From an uncultured Butyricicoccus sp. (GTDB taxonomy: Bacteria; Bacillota; Clostridia; Oscillospirales; Butyricicoccaceae): DNA of 64,000 nt. Shown piece by piece: positions 48,249 through 56,897 of this stretch. The stretch is from NCBI GenBank assembly GCA_944384655.1, contig CALWUF010000033.1, positions 1 to 64,000 of the forward strand. Reading direction: 5' to 3'. A model generated the notes under the pieces. It did no database searches, was not told the DNA's origin, and worked only from the letters and a program-made list of their open reading frames with translations. The number at the start of each line of letters is the position of its first letter. The first letter of the stretch is position 1. Made by a program: the position numbers and the translations under genes.

Positions 48249-50039
48249 TCAGGTTTCGCCAAAATGAATGGTAGTATCTTCTGTATTCTGCATTTGCAGA
48301 CGCAGGCTGAGCGGCATTGTCCAACTGTTGTGGTCAGTATGCAGCAACTCCTCCGCACGTTCGGAGAGTGGTTCGCCGAGATACTCATGATACAACGTCT
48401 TGATTTCCGGATTTTCGTGGGAATAGCGTAGCGGGCTCAGGCGATCGAGCTTATAGAGCAGTTCTCCGCGGATTTCTGCCTGTTCGGTTTGTTCAAATGG
48501 AATCGGCTGTCCGCCGCCGCCCACACAGCCGCCTGGACATGCCATGATTTCCACGAAATCGTAATGTACCTGCCCGGCGAGAACAGCTTCGATCAGATGG
48601 CGTGCGTTGGCAAGACCGCTCGCAACCGCACAGCGCACAACAACGCCATTCATATTGAATTCGGCTTCGCGCCAGCCTTCCTGACCGCGTACTGTGCGGA
48701 AAGCATCCGGGGAGGGGTTTGTACCGGTAACTGAATGATAAGCGGTGCGCAAGGCAGCTTCCATAACACCGCCAGTCGCACCGAAAATCACGCCTGCACC
48801 CGAACCGACGCCGAGTGGGGAATCAAATTCTGCTTCCGGCAGACTGGAGACATTGATGTTTTCAGAGCGGATCAGGCGATCCATTTCACGTGTTGTGAGC
48901 GCAATGTCTACATCTTGAATGCTGTTGGTCTGTTTGACATACATATGACCATTTTTTTCCGCTTTTTTTGCCAAACACGGCATGATAGAGACACAACAGA
49001 TTTTATCCGGCGAAACACCGAGCTGTTCGGCGAAATAGCTCTTTGTGACAGCGCCAAACATCTGTTGAGGGCTTTTCGCAGTGGACAGATATGGGACGAG
49101 CTGCGGATATTGGGACTTGAGAAAGCGCACCCAGCCCGGACAGCAGGAGGTAAACATCGGATACTCGTTTAGTTCTCCGGAGGAGAATCGTTTGAGGAAC
49201 TCTGCGGCTTCTTCCATGATGGTCAAGTCAGCAGAGAAGGTGGTGTCAAAAATATAATCAAAGCCCATGGAACGCAGGGCAGCGGCAAGACGGCGGACGG
49301 TTGCCAACTCGCGCGGCAAACCGAGCGATTCGCCCCAGGCGGCACGGACTGCCGGTGCGATCTGGACAACTGTGATTTTGTCCGGATCAGCAAGTGCATC
49401 GAGCACTTCACTTGTGTCGTCCCGCTCACGCAGAGCACCGACGGGACAGTGTGTGATGCACTGTCCACACAGGGCACAATCCGCCTCTTTGATGCGGCGG
49501 TTATAGGTGACGTCGATGGTCGCCCGGCTTCCCGAACCAGTCATTTCCCAGATGCCGAGGGACTGGATTTTTTCACAGTACTGCACACAGCGCATACATT
49601 TGATACACTTTTTGGGATCGCGGAACAGAGGAAATGTGGTTGTCCACAGACCTTTTGGCAGATCCTGAGGGTATGGATTGCGCAGGATTCCGAGATCATT
49701 TGCCACATGCTGCAACTTACAGTTGCCTGAACGCACACAAGTGGCACAGGTACTGTCGTGTTGAGACAGCAGAAGTTCGACATTGATGCGGCGCGCTTGA
49801 CGTGCGCGCGGTGAATTGGTATATACGACCATGCCTTCATAGACGAGGTTGTTGCATGAGGAAACCAGACGGCTTTCCCCCTCAATCTCGACGCAGCAAA
49901 CGCGGCAGGCGCCAATTTCATTGATTTCCTTGAGATAGCACAGGGAGGGGATGGTGATACCAGCTTTTGCAGCGGCTTCCATGATGGTCGTGCCCTCCGG
50001 CACACGCACGGCAATGCCGTTGATTGTTACATTTACCAT
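48249..50039 (-). CDS. [FeFe] hydrogenase catalytic subunit
   Basis: 596 residues. Order: 2Fe-2S domain (C34, C45, C48, C62), His-ligated 4Fe-4S (H94, C98, C101, C107), two 4Fe-4S clusters (C145-C155 and C188-C198), then the H-cluster domain. Its motifs are TSCCPGW at 297-303, MPCLAKKAE at 353-361 and MACPGGCVGGGGQP at 499-512. It reduces protons to hydrogen. The ATG at 50039 overlaps the end of the upstream gene by seven bases. The domain set matches NAD(P)H-linked or bifurcating enzymes. Confidence 0.94.
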   Translation of the reverse strand: MVNVTINGIAVRVPEGTTIMEAAAKAGITIPSLCYLKEINEIGACRVCCVEIEGESRLVSSCNNLVYEGMVVYTNSPRARQARRINVELLLSQHDSTCATCVRSGNCKLQHVANDLGILRNPYPQDLPKGLWTTTFPLFRDPKKCIKCMRCVQYCEKIQSLGIWEMTGSGSRATIDVTYNRRIKEADCALCGQCITHCPVGALRERDDTSEVLDALADPDKITVVQIAPAVRAAWGESLGLPRELATVRRLAAALRSMGFDYIFDTTFSADLTIMEEAAEFLKRFSSGELNEYPMFTSCCPGWVRFLKSQYPQLVPYLSTAKSPQQMFGAVTKSYFAEQLGVSPDKICCVSIMPCLAKKAEKNGHMYVKQTNSIQDVDIALTTREMDRLIRSENINVSSLPEAEFDSPLGVGSGAGVIFGATGGVMEAALRTAYHSVTGTNPSPDAFRTVRGQEGWREAEFNMNGVVVRCAVASGLANARHLIEAVLAGQVHYDFVEIMACPGGCVGGGGQPIPFEQTEQAEIRGELLYKLDRLSPLRYSHENPEIKTLYHEYLGEPLSERAEELLHTDHNSWTMPLSLRLQMQNTEDTTIHFGET

Positions 50040-51871
50040 TGTCTCATTCGTCCTCCTCTGAAGTTGCCATAGCCATAATGGTCGCAGCGAAGGCAACGGG
50101 ATGCTTCCTGCAAGACCTCATCCTCGGTCATTGGCTCTTTGATATCGTCAAAGTTGGTGACGCATTCGCAGGCAGGGCGTGTGCGCAGATTGACACGACC
50201 GCAGGCCGGAGCAGGAGACAGGGATGCTTCTGGAATGTCCTGAACGGCTGCATGAATGACATGGTTATAACCGAGGAAATTGTCGATATTGGCTGCGGCG
50301 ACCTTGCCCGCAGCAATTGCGCGGATGACAGTGGATGGACCGGTGACGGCGTCACCGCCGGCAAAGACCTTTGGACTGCCCTCGACAAAGCTGTCCGGCA
50401 GGGCGGAAATACGGTCCCGGTTGGTAGCAACGCCTGCGGCGTTGAACGGCTTGGAGTCGATACCCTGACCGATGGCGACAATCACGATGTCGCAGGGGAT
50501 AGCCTGTTCCGGTTTGTTGGCGGAGATCGGCTTCGGACGTCCATCGCGTCCGACGGGACCGATCTGTTGCGGCTGTGTGATAAGGGCGGAAACATGTCCG
50601 TCTTCATTGCACTCGATGCGCACCGGAGCCTGTAATGGCAGGATGGTTGCACCTTCTGCGGCAGCCTCTTCAATTTCTTCAGACAGCGCGGTCATATCAT
50701 CGATACGGCGGCGGTATACCGTTGTGACGCTGGCTGCGCCCAGGCGCAGTGCCGTGCGCGTAGCATCCATGGAGACATTGCCGCCGCCGATGACACAGAC
50801 GCGTTTGCCAGTAAAATCGGGCGGATTGCCCTCGCCGATGTCGCGCAGCATTTCAACGGCGGAAACGACGCCGATGCTGCTCTCTCCCGGAATGCCGATT
50901 TTACGATCGATGTGTGCGCCGATGCAGAGGAATACGGCGTCATATTGCTCTTCAATTTCGCGGAATGGGATATCACGTCCGACAGAGACGTCGGTATGTA
51001 CTTCAACACCTGTGCTGAGGATCACATCAATGTCGTTGTTCAGCATGTCCTCCGGCAGACGATAGCGCGGGATGCCATAGCGCAGCATACCGCCGAGCTG
51101 TGGGCGCTGTTCATAGACGACAGTATGATGTCCCATCAGCTGCAAATAAAATGCACACGACAGACCGCCCGGACCACCGCCGATGATGGCAATGCGCTTG
51201 CCGGTAGACGGCTGATTGGCAACGGGTGCGACGTGCAGCGCATGTGTGACGGCGAAATGCTTGATGCCGCAGATATTGACCGCGTCATCGACCATATTGC
51301 GTCGGCAGCGCGCTTCACACGGATGTTCGCAGACAAAAGCGCATGCGGTTGGGAACGGATTGTCTTTGCGGATTAACTTGACGGCATCCTCATACCGTCC
51401 GGCGCGGACGAGGGAAATATAACCCGGTACATCCACATGTGCAGGACACAATGCAACACAGGGAACCGGTTGGGTCAGACCACTGGTACAACGGTTGTTG
51501 GTAACATGTTCCACATAATCGTCGCGGAAGCCCTGGACACCGCGCAGGACCATATTTGCAGCTTCATAGCCGATGGCGCAATCCGCAGTGTCTACAATGG
51601 TTTTTGCCGTTTTTTCAATTCGATCGATGGTATCCAGCGTTGCCCGTTCACTGAGGATGTCATCCATCAGGCGGGCCAACTGACCGAGACCGATGCGGCA
51701 AGGGGAACATTTGCCGCAGGTCTGTGCATGGCACAGCTTCAAAAAACCGAGGGAAATGTCAACGGGACATAGTCCCGGAGGGCTGGCGGCAATGCGCCGT
51801 TCCAGATCCTTGTACAGGCTTTCGACAACGGTCTGTGCCTGATTCGGGGTTTCCAAACTTAATCTGCTCAA
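50033..51871 (-). CDS. NuoF-tail/GltD-like flavoprotein, hydrogenase partner
   Basis: 612 residues. An N-terminal 4Fe-4S segment like the end of NuoF (C52, C55, C58, TCGKCSPCR) is joined to a GltD-type module. That module has a cysteine-rich region (about 130-200), an FAD site IAIIGGGPGGLS near 230, an NAD(P) site VCVIGGGNVSMDATR near 370 and a final CLRC. It lacks the FMN domain of NuoF. Overlap with hydA indicates a complex passing electrons between NAD(P)H and the hydrogenase. The start is TTG with GGAG ten bases upstream. Confidence 0.85.
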   Translation of the reverse strand: MSRLSLETPNQAQTVVESLYKDLERRIAASPPGLCPVDISLGFLKLCHAQTCGKCSPCRIGLGQLARLMDDILSERATLDTIDRIEKTAKTIVDTADCAIGYEAANMVLRGVQGFRDDYVEHVTNNRCTSGLTQPVPCVALCPAHVDVPGYISLVRAGRYEDAVKLIRKDNPFPTACAFVCEHPCEARCRRNMVDDAVNICGIKHFAVTHALHVAPVANQPSTGKRIAIIGGGPGGLSCAFYLQLMGHHTVVYEQRPQLGGMLRYGIPRYRLPEDMLNNDIDVILSTGVEVHTDVSVGRDIPFREIEEQYDAVFLCIGAHIDRKIGIPGESSIGVVSAVEMLRDIGEGNPPDFTGKRVCVIGGGNVSMDATRTALRLGAASVTTVYRRRIDDMTALSEEIEEAAAEGATILPLQAPVRIECNEDGHVSALITQPQQIGPVGRDGRPKPISANKPEQAIPCDIVIVAIGQGIDSKPFNAAGVATNRDRISALPDSFVEGSPKVFAGGDAVTGPSTVIRAIAAGKVAAANIDNFLGYNHVIHAAVQDIPEASLSPAPACGRVNLRTRPACECVTNFDDIKEPMTEDEVLQEASRCLRCDHYGYGNFRGGRMRQW

Positions 51872-52122
51872 TGTTGTTTCACTCCAAAAGATTTTCTTTT
51901 TGTTGGGTAGATTTTTTGGTCAAAAAGCACACAGAATTGCTCATAAAATCATCATAAAAAAGCAAAACTGTTTCTCTTCCATTTTACGCTTTTTGGGAAA
52001 AAAATCAATCAATTTCCGGGAATTCTTTTGATTTTTTTGCAAAAGTAGCTGAATTTGAAGGAATTCAGTCAAAAAAGTGCCCAAAGTCAGAAATTTGTCT
52101 TTGGGCACGTGAACGCGATCAC
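51872..52122. other. 250-base region between hydG and the flavoprotein gene
   Basis: AT-rich, with the hydG terminator at its right end. No gene is seen. It probably carries a promoter for the flavoprotein-hydrogenase pair. Confidence 0.5.
52071..52108 (-). terminator. terminator after hydG
   Basis: GTGCCCAAAG and CTTTGGGCAC form a 10-bp stem with a 12-base loop; the A-run at 52071-52076 gives a T-run on the minus strand. Confidence 0.85.
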
Positions 52123-53541
52123 TCAGAAACGGAAGTCGCGCTGTCCTTCGTGGATAGTTTGGATGTATTCCGTTGCTTTTTTGCGGACGATCTGGTTGGG
52201 GATGGTTTGCAGTTCTGTAGCAATCAACGTTTCGCCGATAGCCTTGGTTTCGGGAGAAGCGTAGTCTTCCAGATATTCTTTGAGTGTCATCAATGCATTC
52301 GGATGGCAGCAGTTGACGATTTGTCTGCTTTTGAGCAGTGACATGAAACGGTCTCCCGTACGCCCTTCCCGGTAACAGGCGGTGCAGAAGCTCGGGACAT
52401 AGCCGAGATCCATGAGCCAGTGAACGACCTCATCGAGTGTACGGCGGTCGCTGATATCGAATTGAGCGGAATTTTCTTCTTCGGGTTCTTCCTCGGCATA
52501 GCCGCCGACACTGGTGCGTGAGCCGCCGCTGATCTGCGAGATGCCCAACTCAAGTACGCGTTCACGGCTTTGCTGGCTCTCCCGTGTGGAGACAATCATG
52601 CCGGTGTAGGGCACGGCGATGCGGATACAGGCGACAATTTTTGCAAAAATGTCGTCAGAAATGCCGTTGTCAAAGACATCCGGATCGATATCATCTGCAC
52701 GGCGTACGCGCGGTACACTGATGGTGTGCGGACCCACGCCTTTATATGCTTCCAGATGTTCCGCGTGCATGATGATACCGGTAAAGTCATAGCGATAATT
52801 GTTCAAACCGAACAGGACGCCCAGACCTACATCATCAATACCACCGTCCATGGCGCGATCCATGGCTTCCGTATGATACGCATAGTTGTGTTTGGGTCCT
52901 GTGGGGTGTAGTTTTTCATAAGATTGTTTGTGATACGTTTCCTGGAACAGGATATAGGTGCCGATACCTGCCTCTTTGAGCTTGCGATAGTTTTCAACGG
53001 TTGTCGCGGCAATGTTCACGTTGACGCGGCGGATGGCGCCGTTTTTGTGTTTGATGCTGTAAATCGTCTGAATAGATTCCAGGATGTATTCAATCGGGTT
53101 ATTGACCGGATCTTCGCCGGACTCGATGGCAAGACGCTTGTGCCCCATATCCTGTAAGGCGGTGACCTCTGCAATAATTTCTTCCTGTGTCAGTTTTTTG
53201 CGTGCGATATGTTTGTTTTTGAGGTGATAGGGACAGTATTCACAGCCGTTGATACAGTAGTTGGACAGATACAGCGGCGCGAACATGACGATGCGGTTAC
53301 CGTAAAATTCCTCCTTGATCTTGCGGGCGAGCGCATAGATTTCCTCATTTTTGTCGTCCAAATCACAGTCGAGCAGGACAAGTGCTTCGCGGTGTGAAAG
53401 ACCTTTCATGTTTCGTGCCTTTTCGAGAATCTGGTCGATCAATTCACGATTGTGTTTGTTCTTTTCTGCGTAGTCAAGGCAGTCGCGGATTTCCTGATCG
53501 CTGATAAATTCTTCTGCCTTGGGTGACATCATGTTGTACAT
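52123..53541 (-). CDS. hydG: [FeFe] hydrogenase maturase HydG
   Basis: 472 residues, radical SAM enzyme that splits tyrosine to supply CO and cyanide ligands of the H-cluster. The radical SAM motif is C96-x3-C100-x2-C103 (CINGCEYC). The C-terminal CX2CX22C (CTAC ... NCC) holds the auxiliary cluster. GGAGG precedes ATG 53541. hydE and hydF are not in the window. Confidence 0.94.
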   Translation of the reverse strand: MYNMMSPKAEEFISDQEIRDCLDYAEKNKHNRELIDQILEKARNMKGLSHREALVLLDCDLDDKNEEIYALARKIKEEFYGNRIVMFAPLYLSNYCINGCEYCPYHLKNKHIARKKLTQEEIIAEVTALQDMGHKRLAIESGEDPVNNPIEYILESIQTIYSIKHKNGAIRRVNVNIAATTVENYRKLKEAGIGTYILFQETYHKQSYEKLHPTGPKHNYAYHTEAMDRAMDGGIDDVGLGVLFGLNNYRYDFTGIIMHAEHLEAYKGVGPHTISVPRVRRADDIDPDVFDNGISDDIFAKIVACIRIAVPYTGMIVSTRESQQSRERVLELGISQISGGSRTSVGGYAEEEPEEENSAQFDISDRRTLDEVVHWLMDLGYVPSFCTACYREGRTGDRFMSLLKSRQIVNCCHPNALMTLKEYLEDYASPETKAIGETLIATELQTIPNQIVRKKATEYIQTIHEGQRDFRF

Positions 53542-53569
53542 TGCCGTACCTCCTGAAATGTGGGTATAG

Positions 53570-53818
53570 TTAGAATTTGGAGTAGACTGCTTTGGCGGTA
53601 ATGCCGTCCAGCATGCCGAGCTTGCCAGACATAGCGCTGATGATACCGGTCGGAGCATCCACGGCGACGCTGATCAGTGAAATGCCGCGTTTTTCATATG
53701 GGATGCCCATACGACCGATGATATACTGCCTGTACTGATGTAAAATCTGATTCAGTTGTTCGGTGTTCGTGGAAGTCTCCACGACAATGGCTATAATTGC
53801 AACTCTTGTCTGTTCCAT
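53570..53818 (-). CDS. TM1266-type iron-only hydrogenase system regulator
   Basis: 82 residues, ferredoxin-like ACT/NikR-type fold. RVAIIAIVVE at the start and GIPYEKRGISLISVAVDAP match the small regulator-like protein usually found beside hydEFG. ATG 53818 follows GAAAGGAACG. It is followed 28 bases later by hydG. Confidence 0.85.
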   Translation of the reverse strand: MEQTRVAIIAIVVETSTNTEQLNQILHQYRQYIIGRMGIPYEKRGISLISVAVDAPTGIISAMSGKLGMLDGITAKAVYSKF

Positions 53819-53843
53819 GCGAAGCGTTCCTTTCTGGGAAAAT

Positions 53844-54027
53844 GAAAAAGCGCCCTTGTGCCGCAGCACAAGGGCGCTGTATAAACGGATCATTGCCGCA
53901 AAGCGGCGGTTCGATGGCATGAAATGGTTGCATGTCTTCTCCGTCAGGCGTTTCTCCTTGTGGGTCGGTACATTTGCAGTATACATGGTTTGCAGTGGGA
54001 ACGAAGTTCTTTCTGCTCACCTGAATT
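53844..54027 (-). ncRNA. candidate structured leader with terminator upstream of the hydrogenase maturation genes
   Basis: The expected start (near 54027) lies after a promoter. A closing stem pairs 54018-54024 with 53944-53950 (seven pairs, one G-U), enclosing about 80 bases with a GCAG ... CTGC hairpin. A 13-bp perfect stem (53849-53861 with 53866-53878) followed by a T-run forms a terminator 30 bases before the regulator gene. The layout suits a riboswitch or attenuator; I do not recognise the class. Confidence 0.5.
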
Positions 54028-54033
54028 TCTGTT

Positions 54034-54062
54034 ATTATACCACACCTGTGAAAAAACTACAA
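54034..54062 (-). promoter_or_regulatory. promoter of the hyd leader
   Basis: On the minus strand TTGTAG and TATAAT are separated by 17 bases. Confidence 0.6.
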
Positions 54063-54080
54063 CGGATGATTGTGGTTGTA

Positions 54081-54905
54081 TTATGGTAAGATCGTGACTT
54101 TTGTACCCACTTTGCAGTACTTCCAGAGGATATCCATGACCTTGTTGTTGACGGCGACACATCCGGTTGTCCAATCGGTTTGTCCGCCGAGATTGCCCTT
54201 TTGACCATGGATCATGATCTGTCCGCCCAAAGACGTGTACCAATCGGGCTGTTCGCCGGCATCAAGGGAGGCTATGATATCGTCATACTGTGCCTGCGTA
54301 ATCAGACCGGATTCCAAACCGCGCGCAGCATCGTTTGCGTTCGGATAGGACAGACCGAGCGAGAGATAGAACTTGCTCTGGTTGTTGAGTACACAAATAT
54401 AATATTCACCTTCCGGTGTACGTTTGTCGCCTTGTTTTTCTTTTGCACCTTCTGCGGATGCGCTGCCGAGACCGACAGAATACTGTGCAATTACACTCTC
54501 GCCGTTATATACCGTGAGCAGATGGTCGGATTTGTGCACGACAATCGAAACATCCTGCGCCTGTTCGGGCGTCAACGATGGCTCCACAATTGGCAGTTCC
54601 TGATGCACAGTAAACGTTGCGCCATCGATTTCCTGTATCTGTGTCTGCTTTGCTTTTTCAGCGGCGGCTGCCTGAGCGGCTTTTTGTTGTTCGGCTTCTT
54701 CCTGTTTTTCCACTTCAGCAAAGGCATCGGTCAAATCCACAGCTTCTCCTATCTGTTGTTCGCCGAAAACAGCGTCCGTGGTTTGGTCATCTTCCGTGAG
54801 GGAAGTGGCCTGGCTGAACACTGCTGCTGAAGTTACTGTAATGGCGCAAATGGCGGTGAGCAGTGCAAATCTGAACTTTGAAACATAGTTTTTTCGATTC
54901 TTCAT
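54081..54905 (-). CDS. L,D-transpeptidase (YkuD domain), secreted
   Basis: 274 residues. A signal-anchor (residues 10-30) precedes an Ala/Glu/Lys-rich helical linker (about 60-90, possible coiled coil) and a YkuD domain. The domain has the active-site stretch IMIHGQ ... TTGCVAVNN, containing the catalytic Cys. It probably cross-links peptidoglycan on the cell surface. ATG 54905 is favoured; TTG 54923 is possible. Confidence 0.88.
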   Translation of the reverse strand: MKNRKNYVSKFRFALLTAICAITVTSAAVFSQATSLTEDDQTTDAVFGEQQIGEAVDLTDAFAEVEKQEEAEQQKAAQAAAAEKAKQTQIQEIDGATFTVHQELPIVEPSLTPEQAQDVSIVVHKSDHLLTVYNGESVIAQYSVGLGSASAEGAKEKQGDKRTPEGEYYICVLNNQSKFYLSLGLSYPNANDAARGLESGLITQAQYDDIIASLDAGEQPDWYTSLGGQIMIHGQKGNLGGQTDWTTGCVAVNNKVMDILWKYCKVGTKVTILP

Positions 54906-55007
54906 TGTAAATTGATTCTCCAATCATAAATATGAGAAAGCCCACATGTTATTTATTATAAATGTAAAGAATCAGAACGTCAATGCTATAGCTGCATGAT
55001 AATGCAC

Positions 55008-55040
55008 AAAAAAAGACGCTGATTTGCAAAAATCAGCGTC
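55008..55040 (-). terminator. terminator after the Spo0A-like gene
   Basis: GACGCTGATTT and AAATCAGCGTC around GCAA, with a T-run on the minus strand. Confidence 0.85.
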
Positions 55041-55062
55041 AAAATGTGCAAAATTCATGTCG

Positions 55063-55848
55063 TCAAAGGAAAACATCGCTGTGTGGAGAGGGAACATCTG
55101 CGCATAGATCGAGATGCAACTCATAGCGGATTCGATCAGCGAGTGTGAGGATAAACTCACGATTTGCCGGGCGGCGGGAGAAATTACAGCCGGGGAATGA
55201 GTCACCGCAGCGTTTCCACGCAATGGATACTGCGTTGCGCATATCGCGTTCGACACTTGTCCAAGTGGTGCTGTATTTCTTGGCGATGGCAGGATATAGA
55301 AGTTTGGTTACAGAGTCAGCAACGGCTGGATCTTCAATTGTCATCAGAATACCGTCGCGGAGATAGCGGTATCCCATGACATGTGCCGGGAATTGGAGAT
55401 TATTGAGCAGATGCCGTATCTGAAGAACAATATCATATTGTGTAGGTGTTTTACTATGAGATAAAGACAAGCGCGCCGCTGTGCCATAGTGCGACAGGAT
55501 ATCCACGAGAGAAGAAATTGAAACCGGCTTTCGCAGAAAGAAGTTGACGCCAAGTCGGTCACACTCCGCAGAAAGCTCTGCCGAAACAAAAGAAGACAGG
55601 GCGAAGATACAAGGACGCTGCCGTTCAGGACGTGTGTTCAGCTCGCGCAGGGCAGTAAATGCGTCCGGCAGCATGAGATCAAGCAAAAGGATGTCAGGGT
55701 TTGTATCCCGTACAACAGCTTCCAGACCGGTGGCAGTTTGATAGCTTCCGGAGACTGCAAAACCTTCGGTGGCGCGCAGTGCTCGACAGAGTAGATGTGT
55801 AAATTCTGTGTCACTGTCGGCGATCATGACCTGAGTAATATGCATCAT
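55063..55848 (-). CDS. Spo0A-like response regulator
   Basis: 261 residues. The receiver has D11, D13 and the phosphorylation Asp D57 (DILLLDLMLPD), plus FLRKP. The C-terminal domain matches the Spo0A DNA-binding fold (FPAHVMGYRYLRDGI, TKLLYPAIAKKYSTT, VERDMRNAVSIAWKR). The recognition helix differs from the usual RVERAIRHAIEVAW form, so this may be a divergent paralog rather than the main sporulation regulator. No spoIVB lies next to it. Confidence 0.8.
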   Translation of the reverse strand: MMHITQVMIADSDTEFTHLLCRALRATEGFAVSGSYQTATGLEAVVRDTNPDILLLDLMLPDAFTALRELNTRPERQRPCIFALSSFVSAELSAECDRLGVNFFLRKPVSISSLVDILSHYGTAARLSLSHSKTPTQYDIVLQIRHLLNNLQFPAHVMGYRYLRDGILMTIEDPAVADSVTKLLYPAIAKKYSTTWTSVERDMRNAVSIAWKRCGDSFPGCNFSRRPANREFILTLADRIRYELHLDLCADVPSPHSDVFL

Positions 55849-56529
55849 TGGCGTTTCCCTTTCTATTTTGATTTTGTGTATAGATGATATGCTATTTGAT
55901 ATACTTTGCCTATAATTATCGCGATATTATATCTTAAAGCTATGAATAGTATACAATAAGACAGGGCGGTTCACAATTCGGAAAATTCACAAAATCAAAA
56001 AGGAAAAGTCCCATAAAAATGAAAATTCGACAAAGTTCAACGCCGTGAGTCGAAAAATGCCATACAGTTTGGACTATAAAAAAGGAAAATACAGCAAAAA
56101 TTGAGGAAAATTTGACACAGAATGATCGGAAACGACACATTTGTGTAAGACTACAGTCAAAAAATTCGCAAATATTCGACAATGGGCGTAAAGATATGTA
56201 GAAAACAGATTTTTGTACGATGCAGTATTCAGATTAAAAATATACCGATGTGAAATGAAACTGCAATCGGTTGCAAATTTTGCGGAAAGATTTTGATAAA
56301 TTGTTTACAAATAATTGGTTGACGAACCAGTTGGAAAAAAGTATGATAGATTTAGAATTATATGTAGAGGGATATTCGTTTTTAACGAACGGGCAAAGCT
56401 GGGGAAATTATGGGAATGTGTTGGTGGTTCTTGTGAATTACATAGAATTATATGTGTTGAAAAAAGGGACTGCCGGGGCGAGGAATCAAACACAAACAAC
56501 TCCCTGTTGCATTGAAGGAGTGATCAAGA
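55849..56529. other. 680-base AT-rich region between the Spo0A-like gene and a small unknown gene
   Basis: No confident gene. Two Spo0A-box-like sites (TTTGTCGAA at 56026-56034 and ATTGTCGAA at 56175-56183, both read on the minus strand) lie upstream of the Spo0A-like gene. A promoter at 56319-56347 reads rightward, and TAGAATTATATGT occurs twice (56353 and 56443) in its leader. Confidence 0.55.
56319..56347 (+). promoter_or_regulatory. promoter of the small gene before hisB
   Basis: TTGACG and TATGAT, 17-base spacer, leaving a leader of about 175 bases. Confidence 0.6.
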
Positions 56530-56823
56530 TTGAAACAGGAAAGATATCGTATTTTCTTTGATAGCCCGACTGGTTTGCTGCCGGGGTCGCTGGATCTGTG
56601 TGAGACAGATCGCGGAGTTTCCGGACATATCACAATTATGGGTCGCGGTTCGACGATCACCGGTGGGTCGATGGATGGCGACCTGCGTGATTTTGCTGGA
56701 ACAATCTGGTTCCGACAGCAGGAGATGCCATTCCACGCGAACGGTGAGATTTCCGACGGTGTGCTGGATCTTGATATGACAGTGGGTTCAGAGGTTTTTC
56801 CACTGACCGGGTTTCCGGTCTGA
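56530..56823 (+). CDS. conserved-looking small protein of unknown function
   Basis: 97 residues, mostly predicted beta strands with many Gly and Asp (GSLDLCETDRGVSGHITIMG). No signal peptide or membrane helix. The start is TTG 56530 with AAGGAG ten bases upstream. It ends 74 bases before hisB, which has its own promoter. I do not recognise the family; a lipocalin-like or beta-barrel fold is a guess from the pattern only. Confidence 0.65.
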   Translation: MKQERYRIFFDSPTGLLPGSLDLCETDRGVSGHITIMGRGSTITGGSMDGDLRDFAGTIWFRQQEMPFHANGEISDGVLDLDMTVGSEVFPLTGFPV

Positions 56824-56832
56824 GATTCGCCA

Positions 56833-56861
56833 TTGCATGGTGTGCCGTAGCTTGCTATAAT
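56833..56861 (+). promoter_or_regulatory. hisB promoter with overlapping operator
   Basis: TTGCAT (56833-56838), 17 bases, TATAAT (56856-56861). The palindrome TAGC-TT-GCTA at 56848-56857 overlaps the -10 box and shares its core with the site at the hisZ promoter. Confidence 0.7.
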
Positions 56862-56897
56862 GGTATCAGTTGATCGCATTTAGGAGGGAAACTGGCT

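Noticed and set aside
2149-52118. The 13-mer CACGTGAACGCGA occurs both near iolG (2149-2161) and after hydG (52106-52118).
   Set aside because: Many 13-mers repeat by chance in 64 kb, and the contexts are unrelated.
56458-56510. Stretch resembling the 3' end of a tRNA on the minus strand (ATTCCTCGCCCCGGCA).
   Set aside because: No matching acceptor, D or anticodon arms can be found, so it is not a tRNA gene.
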